A stretch of 64,000 nt of DNA from Serripes groenlandicus (lineage: Eukaryota > Mollusca > Bivalvia > Cardiida > Cardiidae), in NCBI GenBank assembly GCA_031761405.1, contig JASEVX010000001.1, positions 199,184,110-199,248,109 on the forward strand, written 5' to 3'. Numbering within the stretch: the stretch's first letter is position 1; each line of letters opens with the position of its first letter. Under the pieces are notes generated by a model. The model was not told where the DNA came from. It did not search any database and saw nothing but the letters and a program-made list of their open reading frames with translations. This document shows, one piece after another, positions 28,895 to 40,511 of the stretch. The translations under genes and the position numbers were made by a program.

Positions 28895-29040
28895 TGGTTT
28901 TGATATCCAGGCTTGTCATACAAAAATGGTACAAATTACTTTCCCTCCTTGGCGCTCAGGTTTGTGGAATAAGCATTACGACTGACTCGCTAGTGTCAGA
29001 GTAAATGGACAAGTAGTACTGGTAATTGGAGAAAACACCA
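28895..29040 (+). mobile_element. SINE family S3, fragment
   Basis: GGCTTGTCATACAAAAATGG, CTTGGCGCTCAGGTTTGTGG, GCATTACGACTGACTCGCTA and AGTAGTACTGGTAATT follow the S3 body. Confidence 0.7.
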
Positions 29041-29098
29041 TACAGACAAATATTATGATCAATAAATATTATTGAGTGAATTTTACAAATAATTTTAA

Positions 29099-29306
29099 CC
29101 CTTTCCCCTTGCAAGACATCTGAAGCAGACAACTTTTGTAAACATTGTGGAGAAGGGTGAAATTGCTCATGATCAGCAATTTCTCCTTGTGCAACAATAT
29201 GTTCATCTCTTTTCAAGAAATTATACTTTATAGAGATTATCCACATTTTAACCTTGATGTTTCAAAATTGTCTGCTGCAGATTAATTGTATGTAGGAAAA
29301 TGTTTT
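29099..29306. mobile_element. Palindromic piggyBac-like MITE
   Basis: TTAA then CCCTTTCCCCTTGCAAGACA. The stem is GTGAAATTGCTCATGATCAG / CAATTTCTCCTTGTGCAACA, and ATTGTCTGCTGCAGATTAAT lies near the right end. Confidence 0.75.
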
Positions 29307-29426
29307 ACCCCAAAGTAGATGACTGAAAACATTGTGCAAAAGGAGACATTGCTAAAGTCCAGTTGATAATGAAATTGTACATGAATGAACCTGGTCTATT
29401 GTTGCAACAATAAAGGTAAAGTAAAG

Positions 29427-29886
29427 GGCCATGCAAGACTGGATTATGGCCCTTGAAATTGTCAGAATTGCTATAATAGAGCTTGTGAACGCGATAAAGT
29501 TTTCAGTTTAGATTGTATCTCAATACTACATACAGTAGTTAGATATCCATGAGAGCTCAGTTCCTTTCGCAAACCGGCCAGATCCACCCTTGCAAGACCG
29601 GATTATGGTCCTTGGAATTGGCGGAATTCTTATAATAGAGCTTGTGAACGCGATAAAGTCTTCAGTTTAGATTGTATCTCAATACTACATACAGTAGTTA
29701 GATATCCATGAGATTTCAGTTCCTTTCGCAAACCGGCCAGATCCACCCTTGCAAGACTGGAATTGTCGGAATTCTTATAATAGACCTTGTGAACACAATA
29801 GAGGCTCTATTTAGTATCTGATAATGATTCCTCTTTCCTTTGTTGTCCCCATCCCAGTAGAGCAAAGGCCCTCATGGGCCTCTTGT
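29427..29886 (+). mobile_element. Helentron-like family F element with 159-bp tandem
   Basis: Two and a half monomers carry TATAATAGAGCTTGTGAACG (29472 and 29631) and GTTAGATATCCATGAGA (29538 and 29697), a 159-bp offset. It ends with the hairpin AGGCCCTCATGGGCCT then CTTG, TT. I cannot place the 5' end. Confidence 0.7.
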
Positions 29887-29904
29887 TCAGTTATATCATG
29901 GCGA

Positions 29905-30090
29905 TTCTTAGGTAAGTTACCAGTACATCTGGTCTATCTATCCTGACACCAGTAATGATAACCCCGCAAACCTGAGTGCCAAGGAGAGCAGCCATAACTA
30001 CCATTCATAGTCTTAACCAGGGATCGAACACAACCTGCTGCACCCAAGGTGGACGCTCTACCACTACACCACCCTGGATGATGTGCAATG
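29905..30090 (-). mobile_element. tRNA-derived SINE, family S3, minus strand
   Basis: The minus strand reads a head with a B-box-like TTGTGTTCGATCCCTGG, then GGTAGTTATGGCTGCTCTCC, TTGGCACTCAGGTTTGCGGG and the S3 body. A second, more diverged minus-strand copy may cover 30110-30235. Confidence 0.7.
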
Positions 30091-30344
30091 CCACTTTCAA
30101 TAGAATTATAGTTATATCACTAGGTAAATTACAAGTGCATGTACTACCAGTATTTTCTATCTTGAATCCGATGCATCCGCAGTAATGCTATCGCCCACAA
30201 CCCTGAGAGCCATTTTTAAAGTCTGGTGCTTCTCAAGTTTGGATAGAACCCCAATATTCCACCTTCTGAGGCGCTTATGTTGTAAAATGGAAAACGGTCA
30301 TTGGAAAAGTTTCACTAACTAAGGAGCCAGGAATCTGTTTGTTT

Positions 30345-30600
30345 GTTTGTATGGTGTTTAACGCAGCTTTCAACATTTCTTTCAGTTATATCACATTCTT
30401 TTTTGGGTAAGTTACCAGTACTACTGGTCCATTTATCCTGACACCAGCCAGTCAGTTGTAATGCTAACCCAACAAGCCTGAGCACCAAGGAGGGAAAGCC
30501 ATTACTACCATTTTAAAAATCTAGCTGGGACTCGAACCCATGACACTTGCATTAACTTGCATTGACAGATGGCTGCTCTATCAACAGAGCTACCGAGCTT
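30345..30600 (-). mobile_element. tRNA-derived SINE, family S3, with full tRNA-like head
   Basis: On the minus strand: AGCTCGGTAGCTCTGTTGAT (A box) and CATGGGTTCGAGTCCCAGCT (B box), then GGTAGTAATGGCTTTCCCTC, CCTTGGTGCTCAGGCTTG, the S3 body, and a tail with AACACCATACAAACAAAC. The head (30529-30600) is also the edge of block A, and elsewhere in the window that head is joined to sat2 and not to a SINE body. The anticodon stem does not pair, so it is not a functional tRNA. Confidence 0.82.
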
Positions 30601-31420
30601 CATACAAATCCATGTCATTAAAAGATATATATGTATTCAAAGGTAATTACCAGGACAATACTACGCGGTAAAATTTAAAGTATGTTTTATGTAATCATCG
30701 ACATGAAGTGGTATCTCATCATAATTATTCAAGTCTTCGTATTGTAATTTTAAACATTTTAAATGTTTACTAAATTCATATTAGTAAACAGGTTTACTCA
30801 TCAATCTTCGCCTGCAACTTATTTATACGCAAACGCAGGTGTTCAAATCAACACCTCGTCGTAGCCTAGTGGCTAAGCACGAAGCACTTCAAACCAAAAA
30901 GTTCACTTTTCATTGGTTCGATTCTTATGCTAGGCGTTCATTTTTGTCTGTCCGCTTTTTTTTTCTGAATTTGAATTGTATATAATTGAGATTCGCTAGG
31001 TATCCCTTATTGTCAGGCTTTTCCGTCTCCGTTTGTGCAAAAGGAGCTCAAGGTGTACGCGTTTGATTTTCGTTGCTAAAGACCAACCCGTTGTTATGCA
31101 GTCAGCAAAAAAACGCGTTTTAAGAACAAAAAACATTTTTCTATTATCTCCTACAGTTTTGAATGTGGAGATCTCAAACTTCGGTTATAGATACTTCGAG
31201 ATATTTAGAAAAAACGTATTCGTTACGATTTTTGATTTAGGCCTTTGTTTTTAAAGGCTAGCCTTCCAAAGATAGCCAATGCTATGCAGCTAGCAAAAAA
31301 ACTCGTTTTAAGAACCCAAAACAGTTTTCTATCTTCTCCTACAGTTTTTAATTAGAAGAGTTGAAACTTCTGATAAAGATACTTCGGGATATTTAGAAAA
31401 AACGTATCCGAAACTTATTT
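30529..31420 (-). repeat. Block A, inverted copy
   Basis: It is the reverse complement of 41446-42350, 51585-52492 and 59569-60475. It contains a tRNA-like head at 30529-30600 (minus), a second tRNA-like segment near 30860-30935 (plus; TAGCCTAGTGGCTAAGCACG and GGTTCGATTC) and two monomers of about 130 bp with ATCTCAAACTTCGGTTATAG. Reading frames here are repeat sequence only. Confidence 0.9.
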
Positions 31421-31422
31421 TA

Positions 31423-31650
31423 TTTAACCTTCTCCCACATACAACAAGTCTGCAGCAGACGACTTTGAAATCAACGAGAGAAAAATTATGGAAAATATCG
31501 TTACAGAAAAGTTTAGATTTAGAAAAGAGTCGATAAGACAGTGGCAACAGAAGAAATTGCTCATTATAAGCCATTTCTCCTTTTGGCACTATATTTTCAA
31601 AAGTCGTCTGCCTACATAAAGCATCATAAAGCGTCTATATGTGGGAAAGG
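31423..31650. mobile_element. Piggybac-like MITE embedded in the A/B junction
   Basis: CTTCTCCCACATACAACAAG at the left, TATATGTGGGAAAGG at the right, CTGCAGCAGACGACTTTGAA inside. The same copy is inherited at 51362-51585 and 59340-59568 in the other orientation, so it predates the block duplications. Confidence 0.8.
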
Positions 31651-32284
31651 TTGGAAGTCAAATGTGTTCCAATTATTACGAAATGTGTCAACATGTAACA
31701 CGACAGAGGCTTACTGGACGCTTTCATATCATTCAAAAAATCTGCGGCAACGCCGACTCAAAACTAAGTAAAACCTCTTTAAATGAAAGTATAATTCTTG
31801 AAAATAGTTGAAATAATTGTTGCAATGGTGGATATAGCTCACGTTGAATGCAAGTATGCAGTGGTAGAGCGTCGGCCTCTCGTACTAAAGGCCATGGGTT
31901 TGAATCCCGTAATGAGAAAATTCTGCATTTTGGATTTTTTCACACAAACGACGCGTGTGCTGGTTATGTCTCCAGGACGCAGACATCAAGCGTGATTAAT
32001 ATCAGCTGAAAGTTTATTTCGCAGTCGATGTATGATAAATAAGTTTAAACTAAACTGATTAATCTTTTTTTGAATCCCGTAATGAGCAAATTCTACATTT
32101 GGGATGTTTCCAGACAAACGACGCGTGTACTGGTTATGTCTCCAGGACGCAGACATCAAGCGTGATTAATATAAGCTGAGAGTTTGTTTCACAGTCGATG
32201 TATAATACATAAGTTTAAACTAAACGGAGCAATTTCTTCTTGTGTGTCATGTTAAGTCGCCTGCTGTTGTTGTTTAGGAAAGTG
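31651..32284 (-). repeat. Block B, inverted copy, with tRNA-derived SINE segment
   Basis: It contains a tRNA-like head on the plus strand (about 31850-31915: GCAGTGGTAGAGCGTCGGCC, GGGTTTGAATCCCGTAATGA) and a downstream body (ACGACGCGTGTGCTGGTTAT, CCAGGACGCAGACATCAAGC). The head's 3' part and the body are repeated at about 32070-32225. It ends with GTTAACTTGCTGTTGGGTCA next to sat1. Right-hand copies are at 50708 and 58686. Confidence 0.85.
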
Positions 32285-34330
32285 TTAACTTGCTGTTGGG
32301 TCACAGTGAAGTGTCAACGGTCTCAGCACATTTCCTAGCCTGGTAATGAATTATCACACAGTGAAGTGGCAACGGTCGCAGCACATTTCCTAGCCTGGTA
32401 CTGATTTATCACACAGTGAAGTGTCAATTATCGCGGCACATTTCCTAGCCTGCTACTGATTTAACACACAGTGAAGTGTCAATTATCGGCGCACATTTCC
32501 TAGTCTGGTACTGATTTATCACACAGTGAAGTGTCAATTGTCGCGGCACATTTCCTAGCCTGCTACTGATTTAAAACACAGTGAAGTGTCAATTATCGGC
32601 GCACATTTCCTAGCCTGGTACTGATTTATCACACAGTGAAGTGTCAATTATCGCGGCACATGTCCTAGCCTGGTACTGATTTATTACACAGTGAAGTGTC
32701 AATTGTCATAACACATTTCCTAGCCTAGTACTGATTTATCGCACAGTGAAATGTCAATTATCATGGCACATATCCTAGCCAGGTAGTGATTTATCACATA
32801 GTGAAATGTCAATTATCGCGGCACATTTCCTAGCCCGGTACTGATTTATCACACAGTGAAGTGTCAACGGTCGCGGCACCTTTACTAGCCTGGTAGTGAT
32901 TTATCACAGTGAAGTGTCAACGGTAGCGGAACTTTCCTAGCCTGGTACTGAGTTATCATACAGTGAAGTATCAACGGTAGCGAAACATTTCCTAGCCTGG
33001 AACTGATTTATTACGCAGTGAAGTGTCAACGGTCTCGGCATATTTCCTAGCCTGGTAATGAATTATCACACAGTGAAGTGTCAACGGGCGCGGCACATTT
33101 CCTAGCCTGGTACTGATTTATCACACAGTGAAGTGTCAATTGTCGCGGCACATTTCCTAGCCTGCTACTGATTTAACACACAGTGAAGTGTCAATTATCG
33201 GCGCACATTTCCTAGCCTGGTACTGATTTATCACACAGTGAAGTGTCAATTATCGCGGCACATTTCCTAGCCTGCTACTGATTTATCACACAGTGAAGTG
33301 TCAATTATCGCGGCACATTTCCTAGCCTAGTACTGATTTATCACACAGTGAAGTGTCAATTGTCGTGGCACATTTCCTAGCCTGGTACTGATTTATCACA
33401 CAGTAAAGTGTCAATTGTCGCGGCACATTTCTTAGCCTAGTACTGATTTATCGCACAGTGAATTGTCAATTGTCATGGCACTTATCCTAAGCCTGGTACT
33501 GATTTATCACACAGTGAAATGTCAATTATCGCGGCACATTTCCTAGCCCGGTACTGATTTATCACACAGTGAAGTGTCAACGGTCGCGGCACCTTTACTA
33601 GCCTGGTACTGATTTATTACGCAGTGAAGTGTCAACGGTCGCGGCATATTTTCTTGCCTGGTACTGATTAAGCACACAGTGAAGTGTCAGCGGTCGCGGC
33701 ACATTTTCTAGCCTGGTACTGATTTATCACACAGTGAAGTGTTAACGGTCGCGGCACATATCCTAGTCTGGTACTGATTTATCACACAGTGAAATGTCAA
33801 TTGTCACGGCACATTTCCTAGCCTGGTACTGATTAATCACACAGTGAAGTGTCAACGGTCGCGGTACATTTCCTAGCCTGGTACTGATTAATCACACAGT
33901 GAAATTTCAATTATTGCGGCAAATTTACTAGCCTGGTACTGATTTATCACACAGTGAAATGCCAATTGTCCCGGCACATTTCCTAGTCTGGTACTGATTT
34001 AACACACAGTGAAGTGTCAATTATCGCTCCACATTTCCTAGCCTGGTACTGATTTATCACACAGTGAAGTGTCAATTATCGCTGCACATTTCCTAGCCTG
34101 GTACTGATTTATCACACATTGAAGTGTCAATTATCGCGGCACATTTCCTAGCCTGGTACTGATTTAACACATAATGAAGTGTCAATTATCGCTGCACATT
34201 TCCTAGCCTGGTACTGATTGATCACACAGTGAAGTGTCAATTATCGCGGTACATTTCCTAGCCTGGTACTGATTTAACACACAGTGAAGTGTCAATTATC
34301 GCGACACATTTACTAGCCTGGTACTAGATA
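32285..34330 (-). repeat. Satellite sat1, 55-bp monomer, inverted array (about 37 units)
   Basis: The monomer reads CACAGTGAAGTGTCAATTAT, CGCGGCACATTTCCTAGCCT, GGTACTGATTTATCA. CAGTGAAG recurs every 55 bp (for example 33181 and 33236). The orientation is opposite to the arrays at 46121 and 55786. The most variable part is the (A/C)(A/G)(T/G)T(A/G)TCG(C/T)GG stretch. Confidence 0.97.
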
Positions 34331-35400
34331 TATTTCTTCTGATGTAACCAAGAGGTATGTAATGTCAAATAAAGTAGTCTATTTTCTTGTCTTACATGAA
34401 ATCAGCATTGTTTGGCGTTTCGTAATAAAAAATATTCCAAACTCTTGTCACAAGATAAATGGAGTCGCTCGATTTTGAACACGGAAGAGTTTAGCTTAAA
34501 TAATTCGGCGCTGAAAGAGTTAATGTGAAACTTAAATGTTAAGCTTAGATTTTCTAATTTAAACGGAATTTAGTTTACAGTAGTATTCGATTGGATTGGT
34601 TAAATTTGGTTACAACCTATCTAATTTACATAAATTGCGATACAAGCTTTCAGCTTATATTAATCACACTCGATGTCGTCTTCCTGGAGACTTAACCAGT
34701 ACTCGCGCCGTTTGTGTGGAAAATCCCAAAGTCAGAACGTGCTCATTACGGAACTCGAACTTGACCTCTGCACGACTGTCTTCCACACGATGTATTGCAC
34801 CTGATGTGTACGCTGTGTCATTGTAACAATGCCGAAAGCTACATAGTAGCCTGACTAGTTTCGCTCCAAATCCGCATTGTATTACGCCAAAGCAGTATCG
34901 GGTGCAATAAGACCCTGTTTTGCCTGAAGTGGCCGATATAAAAAGCAAAGCGCCTGTGTAGCTGGATGATTGTATTTTCTAACGACCAGAATACAACAGG
35001 CATATCGTTTATAGTAATTAATTTTCTTATTGGTGAATACATATTGATTATGTGTTCGAATTAGGTCGATGGGTACATTAGGAAGACCCTCCATGGCGCT
35101 CAGGGTTGCGTTGTTAGCATTACGACTGACTAGCTGGTGTTAGGATAAATTGACTATTAGTACTGGTAACTTACACGGTAAACGCCCTAATATAACTGAA
35201 AAATGTTAAAAGCGACGTAAAACACCAAAAAGTCAAACAGTATGAAGACAAGCTCTGAAAATGATATCAAACAGTATGAAGACCAGCTTTAGATATGATT
35301 CGAATTGTTTAAAATTGTTCTTGACAAATGGCTACCTTTTCCGGTAGACCCTTTTTAACCCATTGGTTAAAGACGAATCACGCTAGTCTAACTAACTAAC
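34331..35400 (-). repeat. Block C, inverted copy
   Basis: It is the reverse complement of 54700-55785. It holds a tRNA-like SINE head on the minus strand near 34720-34800, whose body (TTTTCCACACAAACGGCGCG, GGTTAAGTCTCCAGGAAGAC) is the same family as in block B. An S3 SINE on the plus strand lies at about 35085-35240 (ATGGCGCTCAGGGTTGCG ... AGCGACGTAAAACACC). Confidence 0.88.
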
Positions 35401-36240
35401 TGTTCTTAATCGGCGGGAAATAATGTTGGTCTAGTCAGGATTCGAACTCGTGAAGCTATGACTGAGAGCCCAGGTCAACTGAGCTACCGCCGCTCATCAG
35501 AATAGAATTAAACGCACCGACTGACTGGTGCAACGATTATAGTTCCCCATTTAGAGAAAAGAAAGCGTGCCTCGATCCCTGGTCATGTCAAGCTGTTATC
35601 TTTTAAAATGTAGCAGTGCTTTTTCCGTCTTGATACCGAGGGTTACAGGTATACGATTACGACACCTGAATTTTCTCAACATACACCGAATCTTTGATAG
35701 AGCGTCTGAATCGGATGTGGGACGGCATTACATGTATATATATGTATACAGATGCAGTAGTCGTACTTCTATCCCCGCAACCCTGAGCGCCAAGGGGGGA
35801 AGTCACCGAACCCTGAATACCTGCTTCCAAGCTGGAGGATCTAACGATGCAATGTTGACAACGTATTACATCTGAATATTCAGTAGAATTTGCCCGAACT
35901 TTGTCATATTTTATGTGTCCGTATTGCTGACCAGTATTTGATTATTATACCGTTACATCATGCTATTACGGCCATAGCTTACAGGACATAATAGCAACAT
36001 TAATGTTTGCAATATTATCGTAAACGTGGTCCCTGTAATAAGAATTTACACTTGTTATATATAGGAAATATTCGATACATAATTCACCGATTCTGTTTTA
36101 TTTGTCCATTCATTCTTTCCCACATACAATACATCTGCTGCAGACGACTTCGAAAATGTTTCGGAAAATGCAAAATTCAATCTATAATTGGTGTTAAAAA
36201 CTTACATAATGCTATATAATTCTGCAATACGACTTTCAAT
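35401..36240 (-). repeat. Block D with tRNA-like segment, inverted copy
   Basis: It is the reverse complement of 53931-54690 and 45436-46120. The tRNA-like segment (35414-35494, minus strand: GCGGCGGTAGCTCAGTTGAC, GAGTTCGAATCC) keeps A and B boxes but does not fold fully. A piggyBac-like MITE half with CATCTGCTGCAGACGACTTC sits at 36115-36180. Confidence 0.85.
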
Positions 36241-37745
36241 TCTGTCACATTCTCCGCCAACTTCTCCACCAACTTCTCTAACTGTCAGTCACCTTCCCTA
36301 AGTCTCCGTCACCTTACATAAGTCTCAGTCACCATCGGTTACCTTCAGTCTCAGTCACCTTCCCCTAAGTCTCCGTCCAATACATCTACTGCAGACGACT
36401 TCGAAAATGTTTCGGAAAATGCAAAATTCAATTTATAATTGGTGATAAAAACTTACATAATAATGCTATATAATTCTGCAATACGACTTACAATTCTGTC
36501 ACATTCTCCGCCAACTTCTCTAACTGTCAGTCACCTTCCCCTAAGTCTCCGTCACCTTACATAAGTCTCAGTCACCATCAGTCCCAGTCACCTTACATAA
36601 GTCTCAGTCACCATCAGTCACCTTCCCCTAAGTCTCCGTCACCTTCAGTCTCAGTCACCTTCAGTCACCTTCCCTAAGTCTCCGTCACCTTCAGTCTCAG
36701 TCACCTTCCCCTAAGTCTCCGTCACCTTCCCTAAGTCTCAGTCACCATCAGTCCCAGTCACCTTACATAAGTCTCAGTCACCTTACATAAGTCTCAGTCA
36801 CCATCAGTCACCTTCCCCTAAGTCTCCGTCACCTTACATAAGTCTCAGTCACCATCAGTCCCAGTCACCTTACATAAGTCTCAGTCACCATCAGTCCCAG
36901 TCACCATCAGTCACCTTCCCCTAAGTCTCAGTCACCATCAATCCCAGTCACCTTACATAAGTCTCAGTCACCATCAGTCACCTTCCCCTAAGTCTCCGTC
37001 ACCTTCAGTCCCCGTCACCTTCCCTAAGTCTCCGTCACCTTACATAAGTCTCAGTCACCGTCAGTCACCTTCCCCTAAGTCGCCGTCACCTTCAGTCCCC
37101 GTCACCTTCCCTAAGTCTCCGTCACCTTACATAAGTCTCAGTCACCGTCAGTCACCTTCCCCTAAGTCGCCGTCAGTCACCTTCCCCTAAGTCTCCGTCA
37201 CCTTACATAAGTCTCAGTCACCATCATTTTCAGTCTCCGTCACCTTCAGTCTCCGTCACCTTCCCCTAAGTCTCCGTCACCTTCCCTAAGTCTCCGTCAC
37301 CTTACATAAGTCTCAGTCACCATCAGTCCCAGTCACCTTACATAAGTCCCAGTCACCTTCCCTAAATCTCGATCACCATCAGTCACTTCCCCTAAGTATA
37401 CAGCAGTCTCAGTCAAATCCCCTTAGTCTCCATCAGTCGCAGTCACCTTCGACTTAGTCACCTTCCCTAAGCCTCAGTCACCATTAGTCATCTTCAGTCC
37501 CAGTCACCTTCCCTAAGTAGCAGTCATCATCAGGCAACTCCCCTAAGTCTACAGCAGTCTCAGTCACCTTCCCTAAGTCTCCATCAGTCATCTTCCTAAG
37601 TTTTAGTCAGTATCAGTCACATTCAGTCGCATTCTCTAATATTCCATCAGTCTCAATCACATTCTCTAAGTCTCAGTCACCATCAGTAACCCTCAGTAAC
37701 CCTTCTGAAGTCTCAGTCACCATCAGTCTCAGTCACATACAGTGT
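36241..37745 (-). repeat. Satellite sat2, 30-bp monomer, inverted array
   Basis: Monomers are variants of AGTCTCAGTCACCTTCCCTA, the complement of GGTGACTGAGACTTAGGGAA. A second copy of the block D edge (36375-36535) lies inside its start, about 250 bp from the first. Confidence 0.93.
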
Positions 37746-37784
37746 CAACCCTGATGTGCGTTAGACAATTGTCAGAACTAATTT

Positions 37785-38260
37785 TGACCTAGCTGGGACT
37801 CGAACCCACGTCACATTGACTTTCATTGACAAACGGCTGCTCTACCAACTGAGCTACCGAGCTTCATACAAATCCATGTCATTACAAGATATATATGTAT
37901 TCAAAGGTAATTACCAGGACAATACTACGCAGTAAAATTTAAAGTATGTTTTATGTATTCATCGACAAAAAGTGGTATCTCAGCATAATTATTCAAGTCT
38001 TCGTGTTGAAATTTTAAACATTTTAAATGTTTACTAAATACATATCAGTAAACAGGTTTACTCATCAATCTTCGCCTGCAACTTATTAATACGTAAACGC
38101 AGGTCTTTAAATCAACACCGTCGTCGTAGCCTAGTGGCTAAGCACGAAGCACTTCAAATCTAAAAGTTCACTTTTCATTGGTTCGATTTTTGTGCTAGGC
38201 TTTCATTTTTGCATGTCCGGTTTTCTTCTTAATTTGATTTGCATATAATATATATATACG
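37785..38260 (-). repeat. Block A2 (diverged relative of block A)
   Basis: It has the same tRNA-like head (minus strand, 37793-37865) and second tRNA-like segment (38120-38200, plus strand) as block A, with consistent differences. Its partner is the inverted copy at 63005-63450. Confidence 0.85.
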
Positions 38261-38540
38261 ACCATCTCATTTTCCTTTCAGATTGTTTCATTTAGTCGAT
38301 CATTAGATTCTTTTCATCTTCGAATGTTTTCAATTCTAGTGCAACGACAATGTACGTGTAATCTTGCCCTACATGTTACAACGTATCACACATGCACTTA
38401 TTTTAGAAGATTAACTTGACTATATTAATGACATATAATTAATCGGCATACCTGTACTTTAATAATATAAATAAAAGATAATCATGCTAGCATTACACAC
38501 AATGAGCATCATGATATAAAGGCCATGAATGTAAATGACG

Positions 38541-38875
38541 TTCCGGTTTAGAGAATCGAATCCGTGACCATTGCATTTGCAGCTATGTGTGCCACGTACT
38601 TAGCTGATTGGACGTTGTATTTTACTGTTTCTCACTAAACTTTAATTTAGAATAAATCGTTACGAATACTTATGAGAACGAGATAGTTAAAAGAAAGCTA
38701 GACAGACATGTGGGGAGAGAGAGACAGACAGAGACAGACAGAGACAGACATAGAAAGACATTCCGGTTTAGAGAATCGAATCCGTGACCATTGCATTTGC
38801 AGCTATGTGTGCCACGTACTTAGCTGATTGGACGTTGTATTTTACTGTTTCTCACTAAACTTTAATTTAGAATAA
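38541..38875 (-). repeat. 115-bp exact duplication with tRNA-like segment (block E)
   Basis: 38541-38655 and 38761-38875 are identical. On the minus strand each reads CAGCTAAGTACGTGGCACAC and CACGGATTCGATTCTCTAAA, a tRNA-like A/B box pair. Between them is a (GACAGA)n stretch. An inverted single copy is at about 62620-62745. 38261-38540 shows nothing else. Confidence 0.92.
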
Positions 38876-38934
38876 AGACAAACAGACATACAGATAGACA
38901 GACAGAGAGATATAGCTATAGCTTATGGAATCAC

Positions 38935-39050
38935 TAATTCACTGCGTTTAACGTAACTGATTCACTACTTCACTGTTTTTAAACATAATTGATTCACTGC
39001 TTCACCGCGTTAACTAATTGATTCACTTCTTCCTTGTTTTTAAAATAATA
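38935..39050 (+). repeat. Minisatellite of about 31 bp (sat3), first cluster
   Basis: Units resemble TGATTCACTACTTCACTGTT plus TTTAACCTAAT. A second cluster is at 40290-40510. The stretch 39051-40220 between them is AT-rich and I see no gene; it holds only the tRNA-like segment below. Confidence 0.75.
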
Positions 39051-39587
39051 TCACCGGTGCTTCTTGGATCCTCAACTTGCTCCATACACAGTATGTTGTT
39101 AGCTACTCTTGTGAGTTACTCTAACCTACCTGTATCCTACCTTTACCTCTATATCCTACTATAATTATATCCTACTCTAGTCTTACTGCTGCTATATATA
39201 CTATTAATTATACTATTATTTCTATAACTACAACTACTACGTGGGCGGGACTTAATAATTGTTAGAGATGGATCAGTGGCAAGACGCTTGAATCGCTTCA
39301 TATTATTTTGTTTATTTAATTTATTTTGCTCTTTTAATTTATTACTAAATAACCATACATTGGAATTCGAAATAATACCGATGATCAACTATCTTAAGTT
39401 AATATAAAGGTAGTTTTTAGAATACTTATTTCATTTGAATACTTAATGACTTTATAATTTTTTATGGTTAATAATTTCTTTTTATTTTCAATATAAAAAC
39501 ATTTTTAGACAAATTAACACAGAAAATGGAAAAATAACCTATTTTTTTAAAACATTTATTATCACCTATATAAAACAACACGAAATG

Positions 39588-39664
39588 GCCGAGTGGTTTA
39601 AAGGGTTCGGACGAACTAAATACACCGAAGAAGACGATGATTTGAATCACATCAAATTCTTTCT
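39588..39664 (+). pseudogene. tRNA-like segment, class II type
   Basis: ATGGCCGAGTGGTTTAAAGG fits a Ser/Leu-type A box, and ATGATTTGAATCACATC sits where a B box would be but is mutated. There is no perfect acceptor stem. It is a decayed tRNA or SINE head. Confidence 0.5.
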
Positions 39665-40224
39665 TTTTGTAATAAAAGGACTTTTTACTCATTTAACAAT
39701 TTGAAGTGTGGAATGTTCAATATTTAATTTAAATCAAACGGGTTTGTTTATAATTTTATTTTTCAAACGTTATTGGAATGAATGATTAAACATTCTTGTT
39801 TATTATCAATATTAGCAAATTGGTTTATAAGTATCTGAGGGAAAATACGATTACTGTAAAATTTGCAGTATATATTTGAGTAGGGATCATAAGGTAAGAA
39901 AGGTAGATGTCGCCTATTTCTATCATCTTTCTTTTCCACATAATTCTTTCATAACTCGACTCCTGTAGAGATACTTCAATTCCAACAGGACAAGAAAACC
40001 TGCTGTACAGCCGTGATAGCCCTCGATCCGAATTCGATGATATTATATATTTATCAATTATGTTTGTTTGTGTTTTAAAGTATCATTACGTTTATCCTCA
40101 TACATGTAATTCATATTTGGTTAAGCACATCGAATATATATTTTGATCACATATTAATGAAATATTCTGTTCTTGTTTGGTATTTCGGTAAAAGTGGTAA
40201 CATTTGTTCAATCAATCAAATAAC

Positions 40225-40290
40225 ATTTCCATGATTGATTGATTGATTGGAGTTAAACGCCGTTTTTCAATAATCTTTCAGTCACATAAC
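40225..40290 (-). mobile_element. SINE family S1, 3' end fragment
   Basis: GATTGATTGATTGGAGTTAA and ACGCCGTTTTTCAATAATC are the complement of the S1 tail. Confidence 0.7.
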
Positions 40291-40510
40291 GGCGGCTGGT
40301 TCACTGTTGTTAACCTAACTGATTCACTGCTTCTCTGTGTTTAACCTCATCTAATCATTGCTTCAGTGTTTTTAACCTTATAGATTCTCTGATTCATCGC
40401 GTTTAACCTAATTGATTCACTACTTCACTGTTTTTAACCTTATAGATTCTCTGATTCACTGCATTTAACCTAATTGATTCACTACTTCACTGTCTTTAAC
40501 ATAATTGGTT
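40290..40510 (+). repeat. Minisatellite of about 31 bp (sat3), second cluster
   Basis: TTAACCTTATAGATTCTCTG and TTAACCTAATTGATTCACTA alternate, giving a two-unit periodicity of about 62 bp. Confidence 0.8.
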
Positions 40511-40511
40511 T

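Noticed and set aside
28470..28985. 171-codon frame downstream of VPS50
   Set aside because: It runs through a palindromic MITE and a SINE fragment, with no recognisable domain or splice context.
31033..31254. 73-codon frame present three or four times (also 41612-41833 and 51752-51973 on the minus strand)
   Set aside because: Its conservation follows from near-identical copies of block A at DNA level. A related copy near 59.9 kb is broken, and the sequence overlaps non-coding tandem monomers.
32285..34330. Possible CRISPR array because of regular 55-bp spacing
   Set aside because: The whole 55-bp unit is repeated with scattered substitutions; there are no unique spacers and no cas genes, and the genome is eukaryotic.
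34596..34948. Overlapping frames on both strands in block C, mirrored at 55163-55515
   Set aside because: They cross a tRNA-like SINE segment and are open on both strands, with only DNA-level similarity between copies.
35414..35494. Functional tRNA gene in block D
   Set aside because: The promoter boxes are kept, but the cloverleaf lacks consistent anticodon and T stems, and one copy is truncated in the B box at 46120.
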